From Melampsora larici-populina 98AG31 (taxonomy: Eukaryota; Basidiomycota; Pucciniomycetes; Pucciniales; Melampsoraceae), in the NCBI RefSeq assembly GCF_000204055.1, contig NW_006768796.1:1-64000 (forward strand): a DNA stretch of 64,000 bases, given 5' to 3'. The position numbers were made by a program, and so were the translations under genes. The stretch's first letter is position 1, and each line of letters opens with the position of its first letter. This document shows, piece by piece, positions 24,090 to 35,694 of the stretch. The notes under the pieces were generated by a model. The model made no database searches and had not been told where the DNA came from. It saw nothing but the letters and a program-made list of their open reading frames with translations.

Positions 24090-24779
24090 TGATCTGTGAA
24101 TCTTTTGTTTATTGAACAATGATTGTACCTTTTGAATAACACATAGTAAGAGAAAGTGGAAATCAAAATTAAAATTGATAACTGATAACTGATAATTGAA
24201 TATTGAGAAGTGTAGAAATTAACAGTCTGCACATTCTGTGTATAATAAATGATAACCTATCTGTTGGTGTATGTAATCAGATATTTACACCTTTCTTTAA
24301 GCATTACTACTTGTAATTAATTAATTACATGAAGCTTTTTGTATGTAATGGGTTTGTTTGTAAGGGAGGTGATATGCCATTAAGGCGGCTTATGCCCTTT
24401 CTGGCAGTACACGTTTTGGGGAGATGAATGCAAAATTCAATCAAGAGATTCTCTAGATGAGGGAAAGGAAAGCTCAGGCTCACAATGGCTTCTCACTGGC
24501 TATTCTAAAAACCTCCTGGAGATCGGGACTTGCACTTTTGGATTGAATTGACATTTGGAAAAAGTATGGTCTATAGTATTGAATGGGTTGGAAAATGTTG
24601 TTGAAGATACAAATTGAAGATATTGAAATTGACAACTAATGAACAACATCCCAGTTACTGCCCTAGTTGAAGTTAGTACAAGAATACAAACACTTTTTTT
24701 TACTTTTGAATTTATTAGAAAATTAAATAGATATAAGATATAGGTATGTGAGAACAAAAAGACAGCAGATATCATTTTT
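24090..24779. other. Intergenic, repeat-like
   Basis: No gene is recognised. TGTAAGGGAGGTGATATG near 24359 resembles the start of the LTR-like sequence at 45189 (TGTAAGGGAGGTGTATG), so a fragment of the same retrotransposon family may lie here. The last 200 bp are shared with the region downstream of the other RING gene (35530-35694) and belong to the duplicated locus. Confidence 0.35.
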
Positions 24780-25358
24780 TTATCCTGGGTAAGGACGTTC
24801 ACGACAGAGTGGACATAAGAAGTCACGAGAGTATACCGCTAATTCAGTCAAGCAAGCCTCGTGAAGCCAATGAGAAGCATGACAAGAGAGAGGAATATAA
24901 CGATCACCAGCTTGAAAAATACCAGCACAGATAGGACACTTGTCTTGATCTTCTTCGGGTAAGTCAGAGTTTTGATGAACAACATGAGAGAGGTCGGCAG
25001 TATGACGAACAAAAACATAGAGAGAAAACCATTCTGGAGAACCACGCTGAGGAAGATAATTGACTAAGGGAAGGCCTACACCATATTCTTTGAGGATTGG
25101 TTCAAGATCATTGATAATACGACTCCTGGTTTCAGTTGCTTTAACCCAAACGTCCAACTCGCCATTAACCCAGGTATCGCGGACCTCGACGTCTAGGATT
25201 GAAGATTCTGCATCTAGAATATGAAGAATAGAAGAAGGTAAAAGTCGTTCGTGAGGAATGTTGGAAGATGAGGCTTGATCGTCTAAGATAGTTTGAATAA
25301 AGTGAATGATGTTGAGGAGATCGGAGTAAGACGTAGTAGTTGGTATAGATTGTGACAT
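24780..25358 (-). CDS. RING-H2 finger protein, copy A
   Basis: A single-exon gene of 192 aa starting MSQSIPTTTSY. The open frame runs 55 codons further upstream, but I chose this ATG because the two full copies diverge in sequence and length above it. The C-terminal third has a complete RING-H2 pattern, C-x2-C-x14-C-x3-H-x2-H-x2-C-x12-C-x2-C (CPIC ... SCHASHWLHEAC ... CPLC), which binds two zincs and typically recruits a ubiquitin-conjugating enzyme. The N-terminal part is helical with no known domain and probably binds a partner. No signal peptide or membrane segment is visible. It is nearly identical to the gene at 35695-36273. The nearest plus-strand gene, an F-box gene, lies 3.2 kb away and is transcribed divergently. 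Confidence 0.8.
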   Translation of the reverse strand: MSQSIPTTTSYSDLLNIIHFIQTILDDQASSSNIPHERLLPSSILHILDAESSILDVEVRDTWVNGELDVWVKATETRSRIINDLEPILKEYGVGLPLVNYLPQRGSPEWFSLYVFVRHTADLSHVVHQNSDLPEEDQDKCPICAGIFQAGDRYIPLSCHASHWLHEACLTELAVYSRDFLCPLCRERPYPG

Positions 25359-28300
25359 TGATGAAAAGGTGGAAAGAAGATAGCAGAGAGTGGTGTGATA
25401 GAAAAGAGGTGAAAGATAAGATGAAAGATAAGAGGTGATTCTAGTATAGCAAGAAGATGGTTGGTGGTCTGAAAGGAGGTGGAATCGTTGGTAAAAAAGA
25501 AGTGTGTTATCTTTTGCGAACAAGAGATTTCAAAAGCTTTATACTGGTCGAAAGCTGATCCCTCTTCAGCATCCAGTACTTGGACACATACTCAGCTGCT
25601 GATTTCCTGTATGAAAAGGAATTACTTTTCACAAAGATTCTGGCGAGCTGAACATTAAATAGTATCACAGGTCTTGCTGACTTCTTTCGAGTTGTACAAA
25701 ATGACTACATTTCTGATGAGATTTATGCATTTCTGGAAATTTCTCTTTCCACAAACGACTCCTTACTCGCTGAAGCAATCCTTACACGCTTTTTTGCCAG
25801 CCGCATCAAGAGTGGTAGGTTGTACATTTCGTTTGTGATTCATCATGGTTGCTGCTCAACGATGACTGCTCGCATTATCAGTTCAACCAACACAAGGAAC
25901 AATAGCGCGGAGTATGATATGTTTTTACAATGACAATAATTTCCAATCTGAACCTCATTCTGAACCATAGGTCATGATGTGTTACTTAAACTGTCATGGC
26001 TTGCGGGGTATGGCAGATAATACACATTTTCAGATACATGAAAACCTTTTTCAATTCTGAACAAACCATTCCCATAATGTCCAGCGCTCGGAATCATTTA
26101 CAATGGATTAAGCTTTACGCTCGTTGATATTCAGCCTGATTTTTTAGTCAACTCGAATCATAGAATACTTGTGTTTTGATCACTGGACATACGCGATAAA
26201 ATGCGTTTTATCAGATACTTCAGGTCTTCAGTTTTCTTGGTGGAATATTTGAAGACTCAAAAAAACCGTCACTTATATGTTATGTATACATTTCTAGATC
26301 CACATATACTTTCTATACATTCTGTATTCATTGTATGACAAGATTTTGTATGCTTGATTGTGAATTCAGGCTAATCTGAGATAGATTGTGATCCCCGCTC
26401 ATGGATACCTTGCCGCGCTTGATCAAATCAAATGAGGATTGGCAACCTCGATGATAACATAGTGCTCGCATTCTCTTCAATGATCCATCCGAGGAGGGAC
26501 TCGTGCTCTTCACTATCAAAATTCTAGGGGGCCATCTTTGATCATTCACATCATTAATGCGACAAGGAATGCTTAACCCCTCTGTTTCGAAAGAGACCGG
26601 CGGAACGCCATAACAGAGCGCCCCCAATAGATAATGTGATTTCATAGTAAGGCAGGCAGGCTAGGCAACGAATCAAGGTGAAACAGGTGGGCGCTACATT
26701 TGCACGACAGAAAAAGTCGATATTTTCAGTCATAAAAGCAGATTTTCTTCTACAAACAAGGCTGTGCAAGGTTGGTATAGGCTAGTCAATTCAACTTATC
26801 ATAAACGCTCACCTCAATTCCGGTGCGGTATGTATCGATAGCATATCAACCAGTGACAAAGACAGCCGCCCAGATTTTTGAAGCTTTGAATCTCAGAACT
26901 CAACTCATTACTCGTGCGTCTGCATCTCCCTTGATCTGATTTGATAAAAAGTGCATTGTCTGACTTGAGGTTTTGAGCTCGAATGATATAACTCAGAACT
27001 CGCACTTTTGAGCTGCTCTGAATTTTGCAAACATGATAACAACACAAGTATTCCAACAATTCTACATGTCCCAGCTTGCACAGCTCATCAACACTGTTTG
27101 TTCAGAGAAAGAAAAACAACATCTTGGTTGTTCGATTTTTGGTTTACAGAGGCATACAAATTGTTAGATATGTGGAATACGAGGTACAATCGGGTACGAT
27201 CACATTTCTTTGATCCAGTCCTGGTGGATTTGAAACAGTCAAATGCGGGATCATACCACCCTTCGCATAATCAGATTGATCTCTGGTAGCTTGCGGATCG
27301 GCAGTAGCATAATAAATCACCAATCTGAGCTCTGAACAATCGTGTCTTCGGAAAACAGACAGAATGTGAGATGCAACTCTAGAGGAGCGAATAATTGATC
27401 CAAATTCCACACTGATCAAACAAGCTTCTTTCACACTTGAGCTTGAACTATGTATATAGAGTTCTGCTGAATGTTTGAATTTTTATCAAGTTCGATATAC
27501 CTCGGGTTCAGCAAGTGATTGCAGTGGTATGCTAGAGTGATGCAAAAACATAAAATTAATTCGAAAGATTCGATCGGTTCGTCTTCTGTTTCTGAGATTC
27601 AATGCGAGTTACAGAGGAGGAGAGATGAGAGGAACGAGCCATGAGGTTTGTCTTCGGAAGCGGAAGGTTCGGGAGCGTAAGCGTATCAGTCTTCACGGGA
27701 GACAATAGACGACCGAGAGACAAACAAGAGGCTAAGTACCAAGTAGACACTGAGAGACACCACTACCCGCAGACACAAGCACCAAAAGAGCTTGTACAGA
27801 CATGCATCTCAAGAATGTAAGCTGCATCCCAGGGATGCAAAGTCTGATAGCTACTATTTATGGATAATCAATGGAGGGGTTATGATAATGTTGAACTCTT
27901 TCTGCGAATTTACTGACATTTCATCCACCATAACGATGTGGAAATTATGACGAGATCATTTCATACTTTTGGTTTTTTAATCAATCGATCTATTCAAAAA
28001 ACCAAAATCGGGTTTGAAATGATTGAAATACTCAAATCGAGTTCATTCTTTTATATTTCTTTTGAATCAAATGGGGTAATTTCCTTTTGACCTTTCATTC
28101 CGTTTGTTTTGCTCCAAACGTGGCGATGGACCATTCATAAAACCTGACGAAATCTTCAAATTGAAGATTTCACCATATCGCTGGGATAGATTTCAAGCGG
28201 TTGGCGATGTTTTTGAAAAGCATGATAGCAAAAGACAGAATAAAACGGTAGTGACGAGCTTGGATGGGAGTCGATTGCGAGTCAGACAAACGCAGGGGTA

Positions 28301-28606
28301 CTGCTTCAGGCAGATTGATCAAGACACACTGTACAGAAAGCTGTACAGCTGTTGTCTCCCGTTGTCTCCCGTGAAGACTGATACGGCTACTCTCCGGAAG
28401 GTTCAAGGCATGACTTCATAGACAGAACACTCTGTTTATAGATACTCGACCCGGTCCCTACCCTGGGTGGTGTTGGGGCCCGACGGTCACATCATTTTCA
28501 GTTCGGGATTCAAATCGAAACGGAATGATCAAGCCTGAACACAATCACCACATTTCATTTGACATGTCGAACTGACTTAAGAAAGAAATACGACTTGGAA
28601 GCTACA
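25359..28606. other. Divergent spacer between RING copy A and F-box copy 1
   Basis: No gene is recognised. The segment is homologous in order to 36274-38725, the spacer between RING copy C and F-box copy 3: both share the stretch after GCTGATCCCTCTTCAGCATC, a ccaatagataat block (26625 and 37510) and a ttgcacgacagaaa block. An inverted pair near 27655-27712 and 28362-28415 contains CTTCACGGGAGACAA and its complement. Conservation of this spacer shows that the whole unit was duplicated, not just the coding parts. Confidence 0.55.
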
Positions 28607-29982
28607 ATGAATGCATTCGACGGATTACCATTAGAAATTATTAACCAAATCCTACAAGAGTTCATCAAGAAATTAGACAAAGAAAACGGAACACCTGGAT
28701 ATTATGCACCTGGATCAGCGGCTTCGGAAATCGACCTTCAAACTTCATCATATACGGAATTGATAAGTTTAAGATTAATCTCTAGAACATGGTCCAAAGC
28801 TGTTATACCGTTTTATTTTCAAGCAGTCTCAATAGATGGCTCAAGACGTGCAAAAGTGTTCATAAAGAATTGGAATAATGATTTATTCAAGCCTTTTCAT
28901 TGTCCGGTCAAAAGACTCACGATTCAAGCACTTTGGTCTTCCGAACAGGAAGTCGAAGGGAATGAAACATCAACCACATGCGATGATCAGTGTCGAGGGC
29001 TTGTGTGTGAATGTTCAAGTTGCATTGGATCACAGCCGGTTTCATTGAATCAATCAGCAAGATTGATTAATTTACTCGGGGCGAACTTGACGACTTTGAG
29101 GATCAAGCTTAGACACTCTATAACATCTTCTCCTGGTTTGATCAAAGCTATCGAAGCAATCAAAGATTTAAAATCTTTTTACATCTCATTTGAACCTGGC
29201 GAAAAACTTGGAATTTACAATGTAGATTCATTATCAGAAATATTCTCAGTGATACCAAAACTTGAGTGTTTATCGTTTCATGATCTCCCAGGATCTTTCA
29301 ATATAAAATCTGCTGTTTTATCAAGTTTGCACTGCTTTTCCTTTTCAGCAGGTGCTTGTGATTTGAAAGGATATTCTCGTATCACTCAGACCGCAAAAAA
29401 CTCATTAAAGATCATTGAACTGCTTGTTGGAAGAAGTTGTATTGGAAGTTTAGAACCACTTTTTGAACCTATCAGGCATACGCTAGAAGGTCTCTATGCA
29501 GTATCATTCACTCATCAACTTGGAGATGTTGCACTTTTAGATTTTCCAAATTTACGAGTCATTAGAACCCACTTTCTTCCTGAGCAACCGGAATCTGGTG
29601 TTCATTGGTTACACCTTCCAGTTCTGAAGAATGTCAGAACGATTGTGACAGACATCTATTCGGGAGAAAAGCATTGGCAATGGGCTCCAAAATCAGCTTT
29701 TTTGAATGCTTTGAAAGAAATGCCTAATTTGAAACATATTGTATTCACTAAAGATGGAAACATTGAAAGTCACACTATTACTCCTACATTTTCCAAAGCA
29801 CTTCAATCCCATGGGATTAGATGCCGTATCACTCATCTCTTGACCCCTAGCGAAGTCATTGTGTGTTTAATTTTCAATATAACTCAAACAACTCATTGTC
29901 CGTAAAGTCTTTCCAAATTTTCATACTGACTTCTTCATTTAATAAACAGCACCTAGACTACGAACTGAATGGTCCAATGTAA
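28607..29982 (+). CDS. F-box protein, lineage family, copy 1
   Basis: Two exons, 28607-29860 and 29950-29982, give 428 aa. The N-terminus has an F-box-like motif, LPLEIINQILQEF, followed by LISLRLISRTW as in fungal F-box proteins; the rest is a series of leucine-rich, LRR-like segments (LECLSFHDL, LLDFPNLRVIRTHF, MPNLKHIVF). It would act as substrate receptor of an SCF ubiquitin ligase. The start was set at ATG 28607 because it aligns with the start of copy 3. The terminal exon codes HLDYELNGPM and is conserved in all three copies across the intron, so the stop at 29903 that an intronless reading gives is not the real end. It faces the broken RING copy B. Confidence 0.75.
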
Positions 29983-30159
29983 TAGATAATCAGATTCACT
30001 TATTCAAATCCCTTATTCGCCGTTGTTGTATAGTTTCTAACAAGCTCAGTTTTTGAATGATCAGATAATTGCAATGATATGATCATCCCTGGGCATCTTT
30101 GCTTGAATAAATCTAAGTGGTTACAATTGTATAGCTTACTCATCCGTTGTTTACAACAA

Positions 30160-30404
30160 AGTGGACATAAAAAGTCACAAGAGTATACCGCCAATTCAGT
30201 TAAACAAGCCTTGTGAAGCCAATAGGCCGCATGACAAGAGAGAGGAATATAACAATTTCCAGCTTGAAAGATACCAGCACAGATAGGACACTTGTCTTGA
30301 TCTGCTTCAGGTAAGTCAGAGTTTTGATGAACAACATGAGAGAGGTCGGCAGTATGACAAACAAAAACATAGAGAGAAAACCATTCTGGAGAACCACACT
30401 GAGT
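30160..30404 (-). pseudogene. RING-H2 gene fragment, copy B
   Basis: Only the C-terminal part of the RING gene is left, from the WFSLYVF segment to CPLC. Homology stops sharply at about 30404, where GC-rich foreign sequence begins, so the first two thirds are lost. One zinc ligand is gone: the second-pair His is Tyr (CHAAYWLH), and further changes add cysteines elsewhere. The end after CPLC is also unlike copies A and C. It sits tail to tail with F-box copy 1, as RING copy C does with the F-box pseudogene. Confidence 0.8.
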
Positions 30405-31210
30405 CACTCTCTGCTGAGGCCATATTGTGGTGCTCACACGGCCTCCAAACGGCCTTGGCCCGGTCGCTTTGAGGCAAGGACCCAACCCGTCCATTGAAGG
30501 ACATCCCAGGATCAGACATGCGTGCAGGCCCTATCTTTGGACGCTAGCTGCGCACGCCTGTGCCCACACCCCCCTGGCTGCATGTGTGTGCCTCTGTCCA
30601 CCTGAATCTGGACACTATAGTTTTCTTGGTGATGTTTTATCAACTGAGATACTTGGACTGATTGATAGTCCATATAATCAATTCAATACACCAATCCTTG
30701 GTAAGTATGGTTTGGGGGCTTACTTTTCTGCTTGACTATCTTTGATGTTGGTTTCTTTGAGGATGGCCTAATGGCTATGTTGTTTTTTCAAATAGACCTT
30801 GAAATAAAGCGGACCTACATCATTTTTATGTGATTGGGCTCTTAAATGTGTCTAATGATCAAAAGAAGATTACAAATTGATTCCAAAGTTTATTTTCAAA
30901 CTTTCAAGTCAGAAAAAGAACTCCAGAGTGCAAGACCTAGGTACATTGTCACAACTCAATTTTTCCCCTCTCACTTTTCAATGAAAAATCAGTCTTTCAA
31001 TTGACAATAAATTAGTTAGAGATATATCTAAATCCATGGAAACATTTAAATTGTTATTCTAATGAGGTTTAACAGAAGGTCTGCTTCCTAATGGTATGTG
31101 CTTCAAGGTATTGTTCAGAATCAAAGCTTGCAGGTATCATCTATTGAGTACCTCTTTCAAGATCAAAACTGTTCACTCACACTGCCTGCATAGTTCCCTT
31201 GGCAACAAAT
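30405..31210. other. GC-rich junction and intergenic DNA
   Basis: About 200 bp (30405-30610) are much richer in GC than the surroundings and hold words such as GGCCTCCAAACGGCC and tgcgcacgcctgtgcccacac; this is the material that truncates RING copy B. After it the sequence returns to AT-rich non-coding DNA. I recognise no gene. Confidence 0.4.
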
Positions 31211-31511
31211 CACCGTGTCCGTATCCGTGTAGCACGTCGACGTGCACACACCAAATGCTTTCAATACATACTTGAAAGACCCATTAAAGAGGTCTCCACA
31301 ATAGGCATGTCTTCCCTTTGTCAACTGGGACGTTGGCACTCAGTTGACCCCAACTGCTGACAAAGGATCCCAAAAATTCTTTTGTCAAACTGTCATTCAC
31401 AAAGGGTGCTCGGCACCAATCTCAGTCTAAAGCCTACCAAACAGCTTTCTGTTTTTTTTCAAAACTCTCCGTGTGTGCACGTCAACGTGCTACAAGGATA
31501 CCGACATGGTG
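31211..31511. mobile_element. 301-bp MITE with 40-bp inverted ends
   Basis: The left end CACCGTGTCCGTATCC... and the right end, read on the other strand as CACCATGTCGGTATCC..., match over about 40 bp, both containing GTAGCACGT and GACGTGCACACAC. AAT flanks both sides (31208-31210 and 31512-31514) as a 3-bp target duplication. The interior has a further inverted pair, CCTTTGTCA and TGACAAAGG. There is no coding capacity. Confidence 0.75.
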
Positions 31512-31776
31512 AATGTCTGAGGAGTCCTTGGATGGCCTCCCCCAAGGAAAAGGGCACCTGAGGAAAACCTCCAAGACAAATTTTGGCCCTGGCCCTTGCC
31601 TCAGATTGGATCCTTGGATGGAGCTTGCCTTGGAGTCAAAATCTGAGGACTCCACAGATTTTTGCATCTGAGGCAAATATGCTGGCTGTGTCAACGTTGA
31701 CATCTTGATTGCAGCACCTGCCCCTGAGATGCTAGTTATATTTTTAAGCTTTGAGACTTATAAACTTTGTGACTTC

Positions 31777-32128
31777 TGTAAGGTCCAGTAGACCTTCACT
31801 GATTATCTAGATCTCTCACATCAGACTCAACTCAAGAGCGCTAGTTTAGAACTTCTTTTTGTATTTCGAACTAAGACCTAGCTCCAGAAAGTCCCAGGAA
31901 TGGCTCTCAGAAGAGTCAGCCAACCACAGTAATGAAAAGGACCAAGAAAACCCTAAAGGGGAAACAACAAAAGAGAATGAAACTCACCTAGCTCCAGAAA
32001 GTCCCAGGAATGGCCTCAGAAGAGTGAGGACTTTCCAGAGCCGGGTGTGGAAGAGGAAAGTAAACTACAGTCTGTCTAAACCCATGACTACAACCCATTA
32101 CTAGCTTCCTACACGTGTACCTCTTACA
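31777..32128 (+). repeat. Solo LTR with 5-bp target duplication
   Basis: The 352-bp sequence begins TGTAAGGTCC and ends CTCTTACA, and ACTTC flanks both sides (31772-31776 and 32129-32133). That combination is a solo LTR left by recombination. It contains the motif CTAGCTCCAGAAAGTCCCAG at 31878 and again at 31988, 110 bp apart, which mirrors the layout of 110-445. Confidence 0.8.
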
Positions 32129-32277
32129 ACTTCTTGAACTTTACGTTTGGCTACACTTGTAAAACTCCATAACATGTTATAGACCACCAAATCTAAAAAG
32201 CCTTTTTCATTCAAAATCTTTTATGAGTTTCGAAAAAGACGTGATGTTCGGCAACGATATATGATCAATATATCAGA

Positions 32278-32540
32278 TCATATATCACAATATTTTCAAC
32301 TGATCTGAAAAACAGCCTTGAGGCTGTTTTTCAGACAAAAAACACTTTTTGCCCCTCTCTTGATTGAACTTTGTCAAGTTCAATCACGATCGTGGCGATC
32401 TTTTGATAGCTGTTTTGGACAACTTTTTGGTAAATTGTATAACCAAATTACACTCTTTCAATCTGCCCCTTGCAAAAGGGGCAGATCAAAAAAGTGTTTT
32501 TGTGTAACACTTTTTGGGAAACGCAGCCAAACAGGCCCTT
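32278..32540. repeat. Hairpin-rich non-coding element fragment
   Basis: Two strong palindromes lie here: CTGAAAAACAGCC (32305-32317) with its perfect complement 32322-32334 around a 4-base loop, and ATCTGCCCCTT (32461-32471) with 32476-32486. The right part ends in AAACGCAGCCAAACAGGCCC, a type of end seen in hAT-like MITEs, but I find no matching left end. Confidence 0.4.
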
Positions 32541-33150
32541 AAGCTTGCGATTGAGAATTTATGTTTTCTTCTTTTCTTCAACTTTCTTCTTTTTCTGATC
32601 TTTTCAAATTTGATAGTTTCTATTTGCTGCTATCCAATTGTGGGATACAAAGTAGAATCTGGGCAAATTAGTATAGACATAAACCTCAGTATTAGGATCA
32701 TTACACCACCCAACTTCTGATCATGGAGTCAAGAAATAGACAGAATCTGGACAGTTTTTGTGTCACTTTTTTTTAGACATCTGATTCTGATGTGCCTCAA
32801 AATTAGTGGCTCTCAACTCAAGCACTGTGGAAGCACAGCTCAACTCCTTGCCTGAAATATGATGAGCCATTTTGAAGAATAACAAAAAGGAGAATATCCA
32901 AGGCATTTTCAGGTCTGTCTGGTGAAGACTACTTGGAACTACTACATGATTCGGTGAGCTTATTACCAGAAATCAAGATATATCATTAAATTTTTCAAGA
33001 AAAGCTTCCATTATATATTGACCTCATGTTGACTCCTATTAATCCCATTGGATTCAAAAATGAATCCAGGAACTCGAGACAAACACATCAACTTAAGGAT
33101 TGCGTTTTGAATGAATCATCACTAGAAAATCTCTCTTGAATGAAAGGACC

Positions 33151-33405
33151 TCAGGTTTGACATTTAATTTCCACGCTACACTTTTGGAATTTGCCTTTTT
33201 CGCCACACGATGGTTGACCAGCTGGACACCCAGGTACGCCTTTGGTACATTTTGCTTTACTATTTCCACACATGGGTAGCTTAGGCTTTGGGACGGTATT
33301 TCCACCGTTACCACTGTGGTGCCGACCTCTCCCTTCGGCAATGGATGCAATCATTGCAAAGAGGCCCAAAAAGACCACAAGGAGTTTGAAATACCGTTGA
33401 GACAT
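33151..33405 (-). CDS. Small secreted cysteine-rich protein, candidate effector
   Basis: The frame codes 84 aa. Residues 1-25 form a typical signal peptide ([18 protein letters not shown]...), with likely cleavage near AEG. The mature part is about 58 aa, basic, with six cysteines (MCGN, AKC, PGC, PSC, QKC, IKC), which could make three disulphides. It matches no family I know. Rust fungi encode many secreted proteins of this size and type, some acting as effectors in the host plant; function here is inference. A TATAAAAG box on the same strand lies at 33754-33747, about 340 bp before the ATG, so a leader or leader intron may be present. Confidence 0.65.
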   Translation of the reverse strand: MSQRYFKLLVVFLGLFAMIASIAEGRGRHHSGNGGNTVPKPKLPMCGNSKAKCTKGVPGCPAGQPSCGEKGKFQKCSVEIKCQT

Positions 33406-33746
33406 CTAGCGCAAGTAAAAGTGAAAATTTCATGTCAACATTCACATGTCACCAAGAAATTATCTTGTGAGACTTCAAAAACTGACCATCTTAATATGTT
33501 TTGGATTTGATGAGTTTCGTTCTGAGGATAATAGTCTGAGTGATAATCTTCTTCTAGAGGAACAAAAGGGTTTTAGAGGAAAAAGTTAGGTCAGGTAAGT
33601 GATTTACTGGAAGAGTAAGTGAAAAGATAATGGAGTAATCACAAGGTATAGTTTGTAATAGCTGAACGAGATCCAGTCTCAGTCAAGTAAAATTAATATT
33701 GGATGATGATCAATGATGATGTGGACTTTGAGCTTCAAACAGAGCC

Positions 33747-33754
33747 CTTTTATA
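33747..33754 (-). promoter_or_regulatory. Possible TATA box of the secreted-protein gene
   Basis: TATAAAAG on the minus strand, in the context GCCTATAAAAGGGCTC, lies about 340 bp upstream of the ATG at 33405. It is a good match to a core TATA element, but the distance is long unless the leader contains an intron. Confidence 0.35.
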
Positions 33755-34329
33755 GGCAAAAGGAAGCCCTTCAGAGACGACGAATCCTCATCTCTGACCA
33801 GCCTTCCAACTTACTTCGGTCACACTGCAGACACACCCTCTTAATGACTGGTGGGGACGTTTGCACGTTGTCGCGATCATGAGAGCCCGCATCGGGGGTT
33901 GGTAGACATGGATTCACGAGGTAAAAGTCACTCTGATCTTTGTTTGAATATTCAAGCGACGAGTGGCCAGCCTTCTTGTCTTCATGATGTAAGTGCTGAT
34001 GACGAGAAACTGTCTAACGTGGGGAGTTCATTACATAGACACTCGACTGAGGAGCATGTTTCATTTCCGTAGGCACAAAGGCTATCAGTCGGGCCGGTTG
34101 TCTCGAAGCTATTTGCCTGGCAACATCGCTTTGAATTATTGTGATCAGCAACATGAGTCATCACCTCGTAAAAAGGCCCATTGTGCTGGCTCAATTCTCA
34201 CGTTTGCTTTACTCTCGATCGCGGTGGAAATCTGACACCGGACATCAATCGATTTATCATTGATTTGTGGAAGATGGTACTCAGTACCCACTGTGTCAGA
34301 GCTCATGCGAGATATCTTATAGCCCGATG

Positions 34330-35296
34330 GGCTTGTGTGTGAATGTTCAAGTTGCATTGAATCAATCAGCAAGATTCATTGATTCACTCGGGGCAAACTT
34401 GACGACTTTGAAGGTCAAACTTATAAGACACTCTATAACATCTTCTCCCGGTTTGACAAAAGGTATCCGAGCAATCAAAGATTTAAAATCGTTATACATC
34501 TCATTTGAACCTGGCGAAAAACTTGGACTTTACGATGTAGATTTATTATCAGAATTATTCGCAGTGATACCAAAATATGAGTGTATATCGCGTCATCATC
34601 TCCCAGGATCTTTCAATATAAAATCTCCTGTTTTATCAAGTTTGCGCTGCTTTTCTTTTCCAGCAGGTGCCTGTGCTTTGAAAGGGTAGTCTTGTATCAC
34701 TCAGACCGCGAAAAAAAAATAAAGATCATCAAAACACTTGTTGGTAAAAGTTGTGTTGGAAGTTTAGAACCACTTTATGAACCCGTTAGAAATATGCTAA
34801 GAGGTCTATATGCAGTATCATTCACTCATCAACTTGGAGATGTTGCACTTTTAGATTTTCCAAATTTACAAGTCATCAGAACTCACTTTCTTCCTGAGCA
34901 ACCGGAATCTGGTGTTGACTGGTTACACCTTCCAGTTCTGATGAATGTCAGAACAATTGTTGCAGACATCTATTCGGGAGAAAAGTATTGGCAATGGGCT
35001 CCGAAATCAGCTTCTTTGAATGCTTTGAAAGGAGTGCCCAATTTGAAGCATATTGTATTCACTAAAGATGAAAACATTGAAAGTCACACTATTACTCCTA
35101 CATTTTTCGAAGCAGTTCAATCTCTTGGAATTAGATGCCGTGTCACTCAGCTCTTGACCCCTAGCGAAGTCATGGTGTGTTTAATTTTTAATATAACTCG
35201 AACAACTCATTGTCCGTAAAGTCTTTCCAAATTTTCATACTGACTTCTTCATTCAATGGACAGCAACTAGATTATGAACTGAACGGCCCAATGTAA
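34330..35296 (+). pseudogene. F-box family pseudogene, copy 2
   Basis: Homology to F-box copy 1 starts abruptly near 34330 at LCVNVQV/CECSS, so the F-box and the first 140 or so residues are missing. A TAG at 34687-34689 replaces a Tyr codon, and shortly after it a run of A with a 1-bp loss shifts the frame. Downstream, 34720-35174 reads well (LGDVALLDFPNLQVIRTHF), and the last intron (35175-35263) and terminal exon (35264-35296, QLDYELNGPM) are intact. It is closer in sequence to copy 1 than to copy 3. Confidence 0.85.
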
Positions 35297-35694
35297 TATA
35301 TGATCAGATTAACTTATTCAAATCACTCATTCTCTGTTGTTGTATGGTTTCTAACAATGCCAGTTTTTGATTTAGAAACAAGATGAAGAAACACTCAGAA
35401 CCAGACTCACTGGTTCTTTTCGGGACCATCTGATTAATGTAAACTCGCTCTCTCTCATCCAAATGACATCTCAATACATTATGGTCAATAGTTTCGAATT
35501 GTTTAACTTTTGGTTATGTTGGATAAGCTACATATTGAAAATATCAGAATTGACAACTAATGAACAAGGTCCCAGTTACCGCCCTAGTTATTACAAGAAT
35601 ACGGATAGTTGATTTTATACTTTTGGATTTATTAAAAAAATAGATAGATATAAGATGTATGTGAGAACGAAAAGACAACAAATATCAAATTTAT

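Noticed and set aside
28559..28606. Upstream 16-codon extension of F-box copy 1
   Set aside because: It begins with TTG, not ATG, and copy 3 starts at the position equal to ATG 28607.
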